A stretch of DNA of 64,000 nucleotides from Pseudomonas hefeiensis (GTDB lineage Bacteria > Pseudomonadota > Gammaproteobacteria > Pseudomonadales > Pseudomonadaceae). The stretch lies in assembly GCF_030687835.1 (NCBI RefSeq), contig NZ_CP117449.1:6019001-6083000 (forward strand). The letters run 5' to 3'. Positions 26,929 through 34,280 of the stretch are shown in pieces. The position numbers and the translations under genes were made by a program. How positions within the stretch are numbered: the first letter of the stretch is position 1; the number at the start of each line of letters is the position of its first letter. The notes under the pieces are model-generated. The model searched no databases. It saw only the letters and a program-made list of their open reading frames with translations, and was not told the origin of the DNA.

Positions 26929-27504
26929 ATGCGCCCGTCCCACCGCACGACCTTGCTTGCCAGCCTGCTTGCCCTCGGGTGCGCCGCCGTGTTGTGGATC
27001 GCCTACGACTGGTTCCAGGGACGCTTTGTGCGAGCGTTCAGCGAACACACGGCGGTATTTTCCGGCGACCCTTTGCGCCTGCCCAACGACCTGGCCGGCC
27101 CTGGCCCGATCCGCCTAGTGCATTTCTGGGATCCAGCCTGCCCGTGCAACGTTGGCAATCAACAGCACCTTTCCGAGCTGGTGGAGAAATACGTACCGCA
27201 AGGCGTCGAGTTTTATGCAGTGCAAAAAACCGGCAGCCAGGGTCAATTGCCGACCACGCTGAGCAGCCTCAAGCCTCTTGCGGTGCTCCCCGGCTCAAGC
27301 CAGATTCCTGCCAGCCCGGCCGTGGCGATCTGGGATCGCAGCGGCAAACTGGCGTACTTCGGCCCCTACAGCGAAGGCCTGACCTGCAACTCGAGCAACA
27401 GCTTCATCGAGCCGATTCTCGAGGCTTTGAGTGTCGGCCGGGAAGTTAATGCGACTCACACGTTGGCGGTGGGCTGCTATTGCCCATGGTCGGTTTCAAA
27501 CTGA
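26929..27504 (+). CDS. Membrane-anchored thioredoxin-fold protein
   Basis: 191 residues. An N-terminal hydrophobic anchor (TTLLASLLALGCAAVLWIAY, about residues 7-26) is followed by a thioredoxin-like domain with LVHFWDPACPCN (CPC rather than CxxC) and a late SPAVAIWDRSGKLAYFGPYSEG. Two further cysteine groups (LTCNSSN, GCYCPWS) occur at the C-terminus. It probably acts in the periplasm. The family resembles DUF6436 proteins; redox partner unknown. Confidence 0.7.
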   Translation: MRPSHRTTLLASLLALGCAAVLWIAYDWFQGRFVRAFSEHTAVFSGDPLRLPNDLAGPGPIRLVHFWDPACPCNVGNQQHLSELVEKYVPQGVEFYAVQKTGSQGQLPTTLSSLKPLAVLPGSSQIPASPAVAIWDRSGKLAYFGPYSEGLTCNSSNSFIEPILEALSVGREVNATHTLAVGCYCPWSVSN

Positions 27505-27894
27505 CCAAACAACTACAACACGTATTGCCAGCTTCCTCTTGGCTGGCGCCCCAAAGTTAAGCCTAATGCTTGGCTCTAGAGCTATTGCTCAAAGCAAGGG
27601 CCTGAGCTGAACCGTTTGTCGGATCCAATTTTCCAAAAGGACGTCATGACCGGTCCTTTTCGACCTGTGCCCCGCGCCAGGCGGGTTGTACAGGGCAATT
27701 GAGCCCGGCTACCCCCTTAGCTGAATCGATTAACAGCAGCCGGGCTAACGTGAACTTTTTATTAATCTCTTCTCTAAACCTCGTAACCAGCAAAATGTTG
27801 ATTTCCAGTGCAGTCGCGCGGCGGCGCTAACGCGAGGAAGTTTCACACGCCTTTTTCATCTTTCAACTTGTCGACCCTCCTAACCAAACAAGAA
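27505..27894. other. Intergenic region upstream of the T3SS activator
   Basis: 390 bp without a convincing gene. Two inverted repeats are visible: AAAAGGAC/GTCCTTTT (27635-27642 and 27653-27660, 10-base loop), which could end transcription of the thioredoxin-fold gene, and AGCCCGGCT/AGCCGGGCT (27702-27710 and 27738-27746, 27-base loop). The DNA becomes AT-rich at 27745-27790, a likely promoter area for the activator gene, but no clear -35/-10 pair stands out and no hrp box is present. Confidence 0.5.
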
Positions 27895-28833
27895 ATGGAA
27901 TCGTCAGTGATGCAAAAGCTGCTATGCGCTGCACTTTCCAATCCCTATAAAGAGGATGCCCCCAACCTCGAGGCGTTTATCCAGTGTGTCGCCCCGCTCA
28001 TGATCGACGTGCTGCTGCGCGGCGAGACGGGCACCGGTAAAGACACGCTGGCAGAAAAGATCCATCGCATGTCCGGTTGCTCTGGCAAGTTCGTTGCCAT
28101 CAACTGCGCTGCCATTCCCGAAACCCTCGCGGAGAGCCAGCTTTTCGGGGCCAACACTGGCGCGTTTACCGGGGCCAGCCAAAATCGCGCGGGGTTCGTC
28201 GAAGCCGCACATAACGGCACGCTGTACCTGGACGAAATCGACAGCATGCCGTTGGGCCTGCAAGCCAAGCTGCTGCGAGTCCTGGAATCCAGGACGGTCC
28301 AACGGCTGGGCTCGACCCAGAACATCCCGGTGAACATGCGAGTGATCGCCTCCGCCCAGTGCCCGTTGGGAGAAATGGTCGAACGTGGCGAGTTTCGCAG
28401 GGACCTTTATTTTCGCCTGAACATCATCAGCCTCAAGCTGCCCCCACTGCGCAGCCGCAAGGAACGCATCGTGCCGCTGTTCCAGTCGCTGGTGCGTCGG
28501 GAGGCCCAGACACTTGACCAGCCCTACGTCGTACCGTCGCCAGCGCTGTTGCGCCAACTGCTCGGCTACGCCTGGCCTGGAAACATCCGCGAGCTGCAAT
28601 CCGCCGCCAAGCGATACGTGCTCGGCTTACCGGCACTGCCCCGCGCCGAGCAACTGGAACACAGCAGTTCGACGCTCAAGTTGAAGGAACACCTGCAGCA
28701 GTTCGAAAAAATCCTCATCGAGGACTGCATGCGCCGCCACCATCACTGCATCGACAAGGTCATCGCCGAACTGGGTATCGCCCGGCGCACGCTGTATTAC
28801 CGAATGAAATGCCTGCAAATATCGACGAGCTGA
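27895..28833 (+). CDS. hrpS: HrpS-like sigma54 enhancer-binding activator (RspR/HrpS)
   Basis: About 312 residues from ATG 27895; a second ATG at 27910 and a GTG at 27808 are alternatives with weak ribosome sites. A central AAA+ domain carries Walker A GETGTGKDTLAEKI, the sigma54-contact loop GAFTGASQ, Walker B GTLYLDEIDSM and the R-finger region FRRDLYFRLN. A C-terminal Fis-type HTH follows (CIDKVIAELGIARRTLYYRM). There is no receiver domain, as in P. syringae HrpR and HrpS. It should activate hrpL from its sigma54 promoter. P. syringae uses an HrpR-HrpS pair; only one such gene is present here. The hrp box of the pilin operon lies just downstream. Confidence 0.9.
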   Translation: MESSVMQKLLCAALSNPYKEDAPNLEAFIQCVAPLMIDVLLRGETGTGKDTLAEKIHRMSGCSGKFVAINCAAIPETLAESQLFGANTGAFTGASQNRAGFVEAAHNGTLYLDEIDSMPLGLQAKLLRVLESRTVQRLGSTQNIPVNMRVIASAQCPLGEMVERGEFRRDLYFRLNIISLKLPPLRSRKERIVPLFQSLVRREAQTLDQPYVVPSPALLRQLLGYAWPGNIRELQSAAKRYVLGLPALPRAEQLEHSSSTLKLKEHLQQFEKILIEDCMRRHHHCIDKVIAELGIARRTLYYRMKCLQISTS

Positions 28834-28844
28834 GTGGGATCCAT

Positions 28845-28873
28845 GGAACCGTTTACGCACCGGTCACCACTTA
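28845..28873 (+). promoter_or_regulatory. hrp box (HrpL promoter) of the hrpA-like operon
   Basis: GGAACC at 28845-28850, 16-bp spacer, CCACTTA at 28867-28873: a full match to the P. syringae hrp box GGAACC-N15/16-CCACNNA. It drives the pilin gene 54 bp downstream and probably the operon through hrpE. Confidence 0.92.
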
Positions 28874-28926
28874 ACCGTCGAGACGCTCACGATCGTCTCG
28901 CCATTCCACAACCCGGAGATACGACT

Positions 28927-29136
28927 ATGAGTTTTGGTGGACTTTCACTCGCGGCTTCCACGGCTGCCATGCAGCAGATGGACGCTACCTCAGCTGCGAT
29001 GACAACCATGAAATCCCAATTTGACCAGAAGAAACTGGTTGCCGACACCATGAACGCAATCGCGGCAGGGTCGATGGACACCGCAACCAAAGCCATCACC
29101 GCCATGGGGGAGGCCTCGAAAAACATACGATTCTGA
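28927..29136 (+). CDS. hrpA: Hrp pilin-like protein (HrpA/RspA position)
   Basis: 69 residues, ATG 28927 with GGAG 8 bases upstream. It has no cysteine and is helical. The C-terminal part (KLVADTMNAIAAGSMDTATK) resembles the end of the P. syringae HrpA pilin, where a similar NAIQAG segment occurs. It is the first gene after the hrp box, as for hrpA. It is shorter than HrpA of P. syringae (about 110). The expected role is the extracellular T3SS filament subunit. Its last 35 residues are similar to the C-terminus of the protein at 38001-38519. Confidence 0.8.
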   Translation: MSFGGLSLAASTAAMQQMDATSAAMTTMKSQFDQKKLVADTMNAIAAGSMDTATKAITAMGEASKNIRF

Positions 29137-29150
29137 CCCTCTCGCTTCAG

Positions 29151-29166
29151 CCCCGCTCCGGCGGGG
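29151..29166 (+). promoter_or_regulatory. Stable hairpin after pilin gene
   Basis: CCCCGC and GCGGGG around a TCCG loop, directly after the pilin stop, without a T-tract. It probably stabilises the abundant pilin mRNA or attenuates read-through into the operon. Confidence 0.55.
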
Positions 29167-29195
29167 TAACCTCAAGCGCGATGCGAGGAGGCCCT

Positions 29196-30125
29196 ATGCA
29201 CATCGACTTGCCAGACAGCCTTCATGCCCAGAGAGACCTGCCCCACGACGAGCCCACGCGGCGCCCCGCTCCAACTCCGCCTGGCCTGACGAACGTGGTC
29301 GCCGAGCACCTGGCGCGGCATGGGGCCGGCGACCGGTTGCGGGAGTCGCTCGTCCAGTGGGGCGACGAACAGCGTTCGGCGGGCGGACAGTCCCGGTTCG
29401 GCTGGCCGAACCCCCAGGGCAGATTGGCCGCAGAGACCGACGACCCTTTGCGCCTGGTACTGGAAGACATCCTGGAAGAGATCAACGGTGGTACCGGCTC
29501 CAATCTCGACGTCGACATCGATGATGCCTATTCCAATGAAGACCTGTTCAACGATTTGGCACAGATGCTCGCCCATCGCCGGCAGCCCATCGGTGACAAC
29601 GATGTCGACAGCCAAAGTGATTTCGGGAGTGCCAACAACCCCTTCTGTGGCGCGCTGTTCGGCGCCTGGGAGATGGGGGGCGATCACGCCACCCGGCGCA
29701 GTCGTCATGACGCGAGCCTGTCGCTGCTGCTCAAGATCATCGCGGTCCTGGGCCGAAGGAAACTGATGACGCTGCTGGACATTGACGACGGTGACGGCCA
29801 GGCGCGGTATGAACCAGACGACCAGGACCTGTTGTTCGAGATTGCCGCCTTCATGGACCAGCACCCGGCGCGCTATCCCCCACCGGCGCTCCCCGACGCA
29901 GAACGGTGGACATGGACTGAACGCATTGCCCGCGGCACAGCGCTGGATGCTCACGAAGCTCGGTTGTTCCAGCTTGCCCTGGAAGAACTGGACTTCGCCC
30001 TCGCCCGCTTGGCCGGCCAGCAGCCCCCACCGCGCCAGCGCGCCCGGCGCGGCCGGGAAGAAATCGAGTTTCACTTGAGCGTCACCGGTAGCGCTCGCAA
30101 CGTCTTGAGGCTGATGTACGCCTGA
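29196..30125 (+). CDS. HrpZ-position protein (RspZ-like candidate secreted protein)
   Basis: 309 residues from ATG 29196, with AGGAGG directly upstream (a further ATG at 29181 lacks a site). It sits between the pilin gene and hrpB, the place of the harpin gene hrpZ in P. syringae. Unlike a classical harpin it is not strongly glycine-rich, carries one cysteine (NNPFCGALFG) and is rich in Asp, Glu and Arg. The N-terminus is polar and disordered, as expected for a T3SS substrate. No catalytic motif is seen. A translocator or harpin-like role is inferred only from position. Confidence 0.65.
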   Translation: MHIDLPDSLHAQRDLPHDEPTRRPAPTPPGLTNVVAEHLARHGAGDRLRESLVQWGDEQRSAGGQSRFGWPNPQGRLAAETDDPLRLVLEDILEEINGGTGSNLDVDIDDAYSNEDLFNDLAQMLAHRRQPIGDNDVDSQSDFGSANNPFCGALFGAWEMGGDHATRRSRHDASLSLLLKIIAVLGRRKLMTLLDIDDGDGQARYEPDDQDLLFEIAAFMDQHPARYPPPALPDAERWTWTERIARGTALDAHEARLFQLALEELDFALARLAGQQPPPRQRARRGREEIEFHLSVTGSARNVLRLMYA

Positions 30126-30178
30126 AGGCACTCGCCCTTTGAATGTTCAAACAGGCCTTTTGAAACAGGAGAAACTCC

Positions 30179-30553
30179 ATGGATATACACGCCATCGACC
30201 CCAGCAACCTCGCCTCCACTTCCGCCAAGGCGAGCGCCAAGCCACAGGCGAGCGCCGAAACCAGCGATGTCAGTTGGTTCAACGCACAAATGCGCGAAAA
30301 AGCCCCGGCCCCGGACAGCGAGAACAATGTCGCGGCACGCATCATTGACTCGTTGTCGAACCGCTCCGGCGAACTCCAGCGCCTGGGTGATCGCGCCAAC
30401 CGGGACATGCTCAAGGCCGTCCGCACCGCCGACCCACAGGATATGTTGCAGTCGAACCGGTCGCTGTCGTCCTTCCACCTGGAAAGCCTGATGACCGCAA
30501 AAATAGTCAGCAAAGGCTCTCAGGCGATCGAGAAGCTCACCAATCTTCAGTAA
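30179..30553 (+). CDS. hrpB: T3SS inner rod protein HrpB (SctI)
   Basis: 124 residues, with a CAGGAGAAA site before ATG 30179. The N-terminal half is polar and the C-terminal half helical (RIIDSLSNRSGELQRL, LQSNRSLSSFHLESLMTAKIVSKGSQAIEKLTNLQ), matching the HrpB/YscI/PrgJ inner-rod pattern. Position just upstream of hrcJ fits. It should link HrcJ/HrcC to the pilus inside the basal body. Confidence 0.85.
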   Translation: MDIHAIDPSNLASTSAKASAKPQASAETSDVSWFNAQMREKAPAPDSENNVAARIIDSLSNRSGELQRLGDRANRDMLKAVRTADPQDMLQSNRSLSSFHLESLMTAKIVSKGSQAIEKLTNLQ

Positions 30554-30567
30554 AGGGAAGGCCGGTC

Positions 30568-31455
30568 ATGTCCATGCGCGCGTTCTCAACACTGTTGCTG
30601 TGCCTGCTGCTCATCGGTTGCGACGAACGGACGGCGCTGCACAGCCATCTTTCCGAGCAGGATGCCAACGAAGTGATTGCCGAGCTGGCGAACAAGAACG
30701 TGGAGGCGAGCAAGCAAGTCGACAAAGACGGGCTGAACGTGCTGGTCGAGCCTGCCGACATGAACAGCGCCGTGCGGGTACTCGAAGCCGCTGGCCTGCC
30801 GCGTCGCTCCCGTTCCAGCCTGGGGGAGATATTCCGCAAGGAAGGCGTCATTTCCACGCCGATGGAAGAGCGTGCCCGCTACATCTATGCACTGTCCCAA
30901 GAGCTCGAATCGACGCTTTCACAAATAGATGGCGTGGTGCTCGCCCGGGTCCATGTGGTTTTGCCGGAACGAGTGGCCCCGGGTGAGCCGGTCCAACCCG
31001 CATCGGCCTCGGTCTTCATCAAGCACACCCGTGCCCTGGACCCCGACAGCATTACCCCGCGCGTGCGCAACCTGGTCGCCAGCGGGATTCCCGGCATGGC
31101 CAACGCCGCTCAGAACCCGACCAAGCTATCGGTGGTATTCGTCCCCGCCGCGCCATATCAGGAACGGCGCAAGATGGCGTATTTCGGCCCCTTCCTTATG
31201 CAGGCCGATGACATCGGCTATTGGCGGGCGGTGACCGTGACGGCAAGCATCACGTTGCTCGCCCTCCTGACGGGCGCCTTGTATGGCCTCTATCGGCTAT
31301 GGCGCAACGGCGTGTTGGTGCTGCCACGATTTCTCGATCACAAACTCACCAAGCCAGCCGGGACGCCCGTCGCCGCCCAAAGCAGCGCGACACCTGGGCT
31401 GTTTGCCGTGAAAAACCCGGGGACCAAGCCCGACAGTAACGGGACCGCCGCATGA
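30568..31455 (+). CDS. hrcJ: T3SS inner-membrane ring lipoprotein HrcJ (SctJ)
   Basis: 295 residues. A lipoprotein signal ends in LLLIGC near residue 19. The YscJ/FliF ring-building domain follows (EVIAELANKNVEASKQVDKDG, VLEAAGLPR, EGVISTPMEERARY, SQIDGVVLARVHVVLPE). One C-terminal membrane helix (VTASITLLALLTGALYGLYRL) lies near residues 215-237. It forms the inner-membrane ring of the injectisome. The stop overlaps the hrpD start (ATGA). Confidence 0.95.
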   Translation: MSMRAFSTLLLCLLLIGCDERTALHSHLSEQDANEVIAELANKNVEASKQVDKDGLNVLVEPADMNSAVRVLEAAGLPRRSRSSLGEIFRKEGVISTPMEERARYIYALSQELESTLSQIDGVVLARVHVVLPERVAPGEPVQPASASVFIKHTRALDPDSITPRVRNLVASGIPGMANAAQNPTKLSVVFVPAAPYQERRKMAYFGPFLMQADDIGYWRAVTVTASITLLALLTGALYGLYRLWRNGVLVLPRFLDHKLTKPAGTPVAAQSSATPGLFAVKNPGTKPDSNGTAA

Positions 31456-32042
31456 CGGTGGAGATTGAATGGGTTCGCTGGTGGAGCCAGGCATGGCGCG
31501 AAGCAGACCGGGACTGGTATTCATCGGCGCTTCGCCATCTGACCGCGCCGCAAATCGACGCCCTCGCCCGAGGGCACCATGCGGCGCTTGCGCGCAGCTT
31601 CGGTATGACGCCGTGTACGCCACCACAGCCCAGCCCGACGCTGCAATCGCTGTTCTGCGGCACGCCCCGGACCTTGCCCCTTGCCTGCGAACTGGTGGCG
31701 AGCACTTGCGCACCGTTAACGGCAACACAGGCACTTTCGGTGCAGGACCGGGCCTGGTGCGAGCGCACCGCCAAAGCCCTGCGCCCAGGACACTGGCTCG
31801 AACAAGGCCAGGATCCGCTCGCACTGCTGCGCGCCTGGCTGGATGAGCGGGCCTGGGAACGTGCGCGCCTGGTGTTCCCACGCGACAGAATCATCGCGAT
31901 CGAATCGGTGCCCGCCCCTCAACCGGCCGCCGCCAAGCTGAACACGCTTTGGCAGTCCGCCTGCTGGAAGGCTGAGCAAAGCCTGGCACCCTCGGCCCCG
32001 ATCCAAACGGAGAGACACGATGCTCGCTCAACGTTCGCTTGA
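31452..32042 (+). CDS. hrpD: T3SS sorting-platform protein HrpD (SctK-like)
   Basis: 196 residues, translationally coupled to hrcJ. No strong motif is visible; content is Trp- and Arg-rich (EWVRWWSQAWREADRDWY, W-LEQGQDPLALLRAWLDERAWERARLV). Position between hrcJ and hrpE is that of hrpD. HrpD/SctK proteins link the cytosolic sorting platform to the inner-membrane ring. Assignment rests mostly on gene order. Confidence 0.78.
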   Translation: MTVEIEWVRWWSQAWREADRDWYSSALRHLTAPQIDALARGHHAALARSFGMTPCTPPQPSPTLQSLFCGTPRTLPLACELVASTCAPLTATQALSVQDRAWCERTAKALRPGHWLEQGQDPLALLRAWLDERAWERARLVFPRDRIIAIESVPAPQPAAAKLNTLWQSACWKAEQSLAPSAPIQTERHDARSTFA

Positions 32043-32613
32043 ACTGCGCCTCGATGGCCAGGGCTTGTCGCAGCCCTACATCGCACGCGAAACCCTGGTT
32101 GATTGTGCCCGCGCCCAGGTCGTCCTCGAACAGGCCCAGGTGCAGGCCGCGCAATTGCTTGCACGCGCCAGCGCAGAGGCGGACGCGACCGTGCTCCAGG
32201 CTCAAGCGCGATTCTGGGAAAAGGCCGAAACCTTGCTCACCGCCTGGGATGCCCAGCGCCAAGCCATGTGGGAGCGGATCGAGACCAGTGCTGCACATTT
32301 GGTCAACGAGGCCCTGGGGGCGCTTTTGGACGAAGTCCCGGAACAGGTACGTATCGATGCGCTCGTCCGCCAGTTGGCGTCTCGTCAGAACGATCCGGTC
32401 AGCGCCACCCTTCGCTGTCATCCTGAAGACCTGGCAAGTCTGACGCAGAGCCTGGGCACCGCTGGCAGGCGCCCCTGGACGCCGGTGGCGGATGCCGACA
32501 TGGCACGACATCAACTGAAGCTGGAAACGCCAGGCGGCACATACCTGCTCGACTGGCCCACCGCCGTCGAGGCGCTACGCCTGCCCGAACCACAACACAT
32601 CACCGCAAGCTGA
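32020..32613 (+). CDS. hrpE: T3SS stator protein HrpE (SctL)
   Basis: 197 residues overlapping hrpD by 23 bp. The start MLAQRSLELRLDGQGLSQPYI leads into a long helical, Ala/Gln-rich stretch (CARAQVVLEQAQVQAAQLLARASAEADATVLQAQARFWEKAE) typical of FliH/YscL/HrpE stators. It should bind the ATPase HrcN. The HrpA operon ends here, and a repeat array follows before the next T3SS gene. Confidence 0.88.
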   Translation: MLAQRSLELRLDGQGLSQPYIARETLVDCARAQVVLEQAQVQAAQLLARASAEADATVLQAQARFWEKAETLLTAWDAQRQAMWERIETSAAHLVNEALGALLDEVPEQVRIDALVRQLASRQNDPVSATLRCHPEDLASLTQSLGTAGRRPWTPVADADMARHQLKLETPGGTYLLDWPTAVEALRLPEPQHITAS

Positions 32614-32621
32614 CCCACCGC

Positions 32622-33228
32622 TTTCGCGAGCAAGCCCGCTCCCACAAATGGATCGATGTACGACCGGGAGAGCCAGGTCGGCTGTCAGGCCGCCTCGCGA
32701 GCAAGCTTTGCTCCCACAGGTCCTGCTCACACAAGTCTGATGGGTATATGGCCGCAAGAGCCAGGCCGGCTATAAGGCCGCCTCGCGAGCAAGCTTTGCT
32801 CCCACAGGTCCTGCTCACACAAGTCTGATGAGTGTATGGCCGCAAGAGCCAGGTCGGCTGTCAGGCCGCTTCGCGAGCAAGCTTTGCTCCCACAGGTCCT
32901 GCTCACACAAGTCTGATGGGTGTATGGCCGCAAGAGCCAGGTCGGCTGTCAGGTCGCTTCGCGAGCAAGCTTTGCTCCCACAGGTCCTGCTCACACAAGT
33001 CTGATGGGTGTATGGCCGCAAGAGCCAGGTCGGCTGTCAGGCCGCCTCGCGAGCAAGCTTTGCTCCCACAGGTCCTGCTCACACAAGTCTGATGGGTGTA
33101 TGGCCGCAAGAGCCAGGTCGGCTGTCAGGCCGCCTCGCGAGCAAGCTTTGCTCCCACAGGTCCTGCTCACACAAGTCTGATGGGTATATGGCCGCAAGAG
33201 CCAGGCCGGCTATAAGGCCGCCTCGCGG
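32622..33228. repeat. 88-bp tandem REP-containing repeat array inside the hrp cluster
   Basis: The core AAGCTTTGCTCCCACAG recurs at 32703, 32791, 32879, 32967, 33055 and 33143, exactly 88 bp apart, giving six core copies; the GAGCCAGGYCGGCT part occurs seven times. A single REP (32622-32646) precedes the array. Units differ by a few bases (TCAGGCCGCC / TATAAGGCCGCC / TCAGGTCGCTT). Repeat-derived reading frames on both strands are not genes. The array splits what is one operon in P. syringae between hrpE and hrpF. Confidence 0.95.
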
Positions 33229-33560
33229 AGGACGTTGATCTCGGCGCCCCGTTAACCACGATGGCTGAACGCAGGTATTGCGCAGTGGGCAACCCGGCAT
33301 GGATGCCGGGTTAGCCGCGCTGGGCCATGGATGGCCCTTCGCGGCGGCCCACGGAGCAATGCCTGCGTTCAGGCATGCCGAGCCTAGGCGAGGCACCGAG
33401 TGGTGGGGCAAAAGCGCTTTGCTTACTTTCGCGCTCTTCGAAAGTGAGTCGCCGTAAGGGCGAAACCATAAGTCGCCGTTACAGCAAGAATGGATATGTA
33501 CTCGATCAAAAAAATCCTGGCCAGCTGTCAGACCACCATCACCCCGTCGTTTTTTTCCTC
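33229..33560. repeat. Degenerate Pseudomonas intergenic repeat segment
   Basis: This 330-bp stretch has no convincing gene. It contains inverted repeats (AACCCGGCATGGATGCCGGGTT at about 33291-33312) and a segment around 33410-33505 (GGCAAAAGCGCTTTGCTTAC, AAAGTGAGTCGCCGTAAGGG, ATGGATATGTACTCGAT) that I recognise from memory as a dispersed sequence in many Pseudomonas genomes. A broken reading frame at 33327-33587 is likely a remnant of such an element. Confidence 0.5.
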
Positions 33561-33568
33561 ATTTACGC

Positions 33569-33597
33569 GGAACCGCCAATGGCATAACCACCACTCA
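33569..33597 (+). promoter_or_regulatory. hrp box of the hrpF-hrcC operon
   Basis: GGAACC (33569-33574), 16-bp spacer, CCACTCA (33591-33597): a perfect hrp box. It lets HrpL restart transcription after the repeat array, about 35 bp before the hrpF start codon. Confidence 0.92.
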
Positions 33598-33631
33598 CAT
33601 CGTGAATATGCCTAGCCCAGAGGAACCGCCC

Positions 33632-33856
33632 ATGTCTTCCACCGATGCCGTCCAGCGTCGCCTCGACACCTACTTCCAACGCGCGACCGACAACGTCAAC
33701 AACGCTGCGATGAACGCCGCAGAAACTCAGTCGCTCGACGACATGCACTCCTTCGTGACCAGCATGAATGGCATGTCCGTCGCGGTGAACGCAGCGACTC
33801 AACAGACCACGGCCCATCACAACCTCGCCAAGGCGATCATCGATGCAATGCCATGA
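33632..33856 (+). CDS. hrpF: Small T3SS protein HrpF
   Basis: 74 residues from ATG 33632 (AGAGGA 7 bases upstream; the in-frame ATG at 33608 lacks a site). It is helical, cysteine-free and Asn/Ala/Met-rich (NNAAMNAAETQSLDDMHSF, MNGMSVAVNAATQQTT). Position and size match HrpF of P. syringae, a small protein needed for secretion whose exact place in the machine is unclear. It overlaps hrpG by 14 bp. Confidence 0.82.
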   Translation: MSSTDAVQRRLDTYFQRATDNVNNAAMNAAETQSLDDMHSFVTSMNGMSVAVNAATQQTTAHHNLAKAIIDAMP

Positions 33857-34280
33857 GCTGCGAACACAGCTCACCCGCTGGAGCACCAGTGTCGATGGTC
33901 CAGAGCACTTCACCGTTGTCATCGACGATGGCGAAGCAACGTTCAGCAAGCTCGAAGAAGGCCTGCTGGCATCGGTCGAACTGACCGTCCCGGTGACCCG
34001 TGAGGTGGCTCTGGAAGACCTGCTTCGGCTGGCGCACCCAAGCCTCTCGCGATTTCCCGGCGCGCTGGCCCGTTCGCCCCAGGACAGTCGGTTATGGCTG
34101 GTGGCGCTACGGGCACTGGATGGGCACATCGACGACTTGATCGAGGTGCTCGAAGCACTGCTCAACCAGCGTGACACCTGGCAATCCATTCTCAATAAAG
34201 ACCAACGTGCCGTTGCCGCGCCTGTGGCGCGACACCTCTCGCACTCTCACTTGCTCGGAACAGGAATCCGTCATGCCTAA
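33843..34280 (+). CDS. hrpG: HrpG, chaperone-like T3SS regulator
   Basis: 145 residues, starting inside hrpF and overlapping hrcC by 8 bp, so translation is coupled. The fold looks like a class I chaperone (alternating beta strands such as HFTVVIDDGEATFSKLEEG, then LWLVALRALDGHIDDLIEVLEALL). In P. syringae, HrpG binds HrpV and relieves its inhibition of HrpS. Both partners are encoded in this cluster, so the same circuit is likely. Confidence 0.82.
   Translation: MQCHELRTQLTRWSTSVDGPEHFTVVIDDGEATFSKLEEGLLASVELTVPVTREVALEDLLRLAHPSLSRFPGALARSPQDSRLWLVALRALDGHIDDLIEVLEALLNQRDTWQSILNKDQRAVAAPVARHLSHSHLLGTGIRHA

Noticed and set aside
32622..33228. CRISPR array
   Set aside because: Repeats are directly contiguous 88-bp units with near-identical content; there are no unique spacers and no cas genes.
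32575..33411. Repeated 60-110-codon frames (RPYTHQTCVSRTCGSKAC-like)
   Set aside because: They are translations of the 88-bp tandem repeats, staggered by 88 bp, which is not a multiple of three.
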